Shown here: piece by piece, positions 63,464 to 64,000 of the stretch | Numbering within the stretch: position 1 is the first letter of the stretch | How the letters are laid out: each line of letters opens with the position of its first letter | Origin: Neodontobutis hainanensis | Taxonomy: Eukaryota > Chordata > Actinopteri > Gobiiformes > Odontobutidae | Assembly (NCBI GenBank): GCA_024349245.1 | Contig: JALDNG010000038.1 | Coordinates: forward strand, 1,302,001 to 1,366,000 | Direction of reading: 5' to 3' | DNA: 64,000 nucleotides | Position numbers and translations under genes: made by a program | The notes under the pieces: model-generated | The model's database searches: none | The model's input: the letters and a program-made list of their open reading frames with translations, nothing else | Told to the model about the DNA's origin: nothing

Positions 63464-64000
63464 TCAGTCATATAGCATCATTATCAGTGGAACTCTTTTT
63501 TTTCCTCACCTATCTGCAGGTGAATGAGACCTTTTGACATATTTCCATCCGAAAAAGTTGAATTAAACCTAATTACAAACTTCATACAAAGGCAAACATA
63601 CTGTATCTGGTTTAAGAATGACTAAACTCAAAGATGCTTTTACCCTCCACCAATAATGATTTCATCACTTGGCAAGCCCAGAAAACAAGTCTAAATGGCA
63701 TTTTTTTCAAGTAAATGACCTCAATGGCTCTTCAGCAACAACTTTCCAAATTTCAGTCTGGGGTCACATTAAGTCCTGTAAAGTGGCTATAAAATAACTT
63801 GGTTCAATCATTCTTTGGTGTAAACCAATAATATTCCATGGTTCATATGGCCGGAAGACCGCTACACTTCTGTTTCTGAGAGACATATTGTAGCTCATTT
63901 AATCAACAATAACCATATGTATGAGACATCAAAGGAAGCAGCATGGTGCCATTTTAAAATATGCACAGTGACAATAAATGTAACAGAATCACAAGGCACA
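63464..64000 (+). other. Intron sequence to end of window
   Basis: No exon or repeat is recognised. The cadherin gene is expected to continue past the right edge. Confidence 0.45.

Overview
The window is vertebrate nuclear DNA, most likely from a percomorph-type teleost. The evidence is spliced exons of a classical type II cadherin with long introns, repeated copies of two tRNA-derived SINE families familiar from spiny-rayed fish, CR1/L2-group LINEs with fish-type 3' tails, a DIRS-type retrotransposon, long (CA)n and (AT)n microsatellites, and an AT-rich, gene-poor background. There are no operons, CRISPR arrays or prokaryotic signals.

Layout: (1) 1-4,600 is intergenic DNA with SINE debris. 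(2) 4,611-6,167 (+) is a single-exon, intact ORF for a 518-residue HIPK/DYRK-group protein kinase. It carries the HIPK-style HAD catalytic loop, a DLG in place of DFG and a basic, cysteine-rich tail. A ~300-bp block just upstream of it (3,993-4,300) occurs again in the same orientation at 12,143-12,470. (3) 7,139-10,660 (-) is a nearly intact 5'-truncated LINE with endonuclease and reverse transcriptase domains and one frameshift. (4) 12,935-17,622 is an older dispersed repeat split by a DIRS-like element (13,120-16,723). The DIRS element keeps its inverted terminal repeats and internal complementary region but has lost its RT core and the end of its tyrosine recombinase. (5) 18,399-21,272 (+) is a second, heavily decayed LINE. 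(6) 21,300-40,200 is gene-free, with SINE copies, a ~77-bp (AT)n tract and a ~755-bp (CA)n tract. (7) 40,300-59,298 (+) holds the 5' part of a type II cadherin gene, best matched to cdh10: a candidate CpG-bearing promoter and noncoding first exon near 40.3-40.64 kb, the first coding exon at 49,604-49,955 and the second at 59,004-59,298. The reading phase is exact across the 9-kb intron. (8) 59,299-64,000 is further cadherin intron with two degenerate 12-bp minisatellite tracts in opposite orientation and a SINE. The gene continues beyond the window.

Only two host protein genes are supported: the kinase and the cadherin. Both are on the plus strand, 34 kb apart, and no functional link between them is evident. 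I see no undescribed multi-gene system. The items most worth a second look are the divergent kinase and the repeated block flanking it, a SINE whose target-site duplications enclose a minisatellite leader, and the preserved DIRS terminal architecture.
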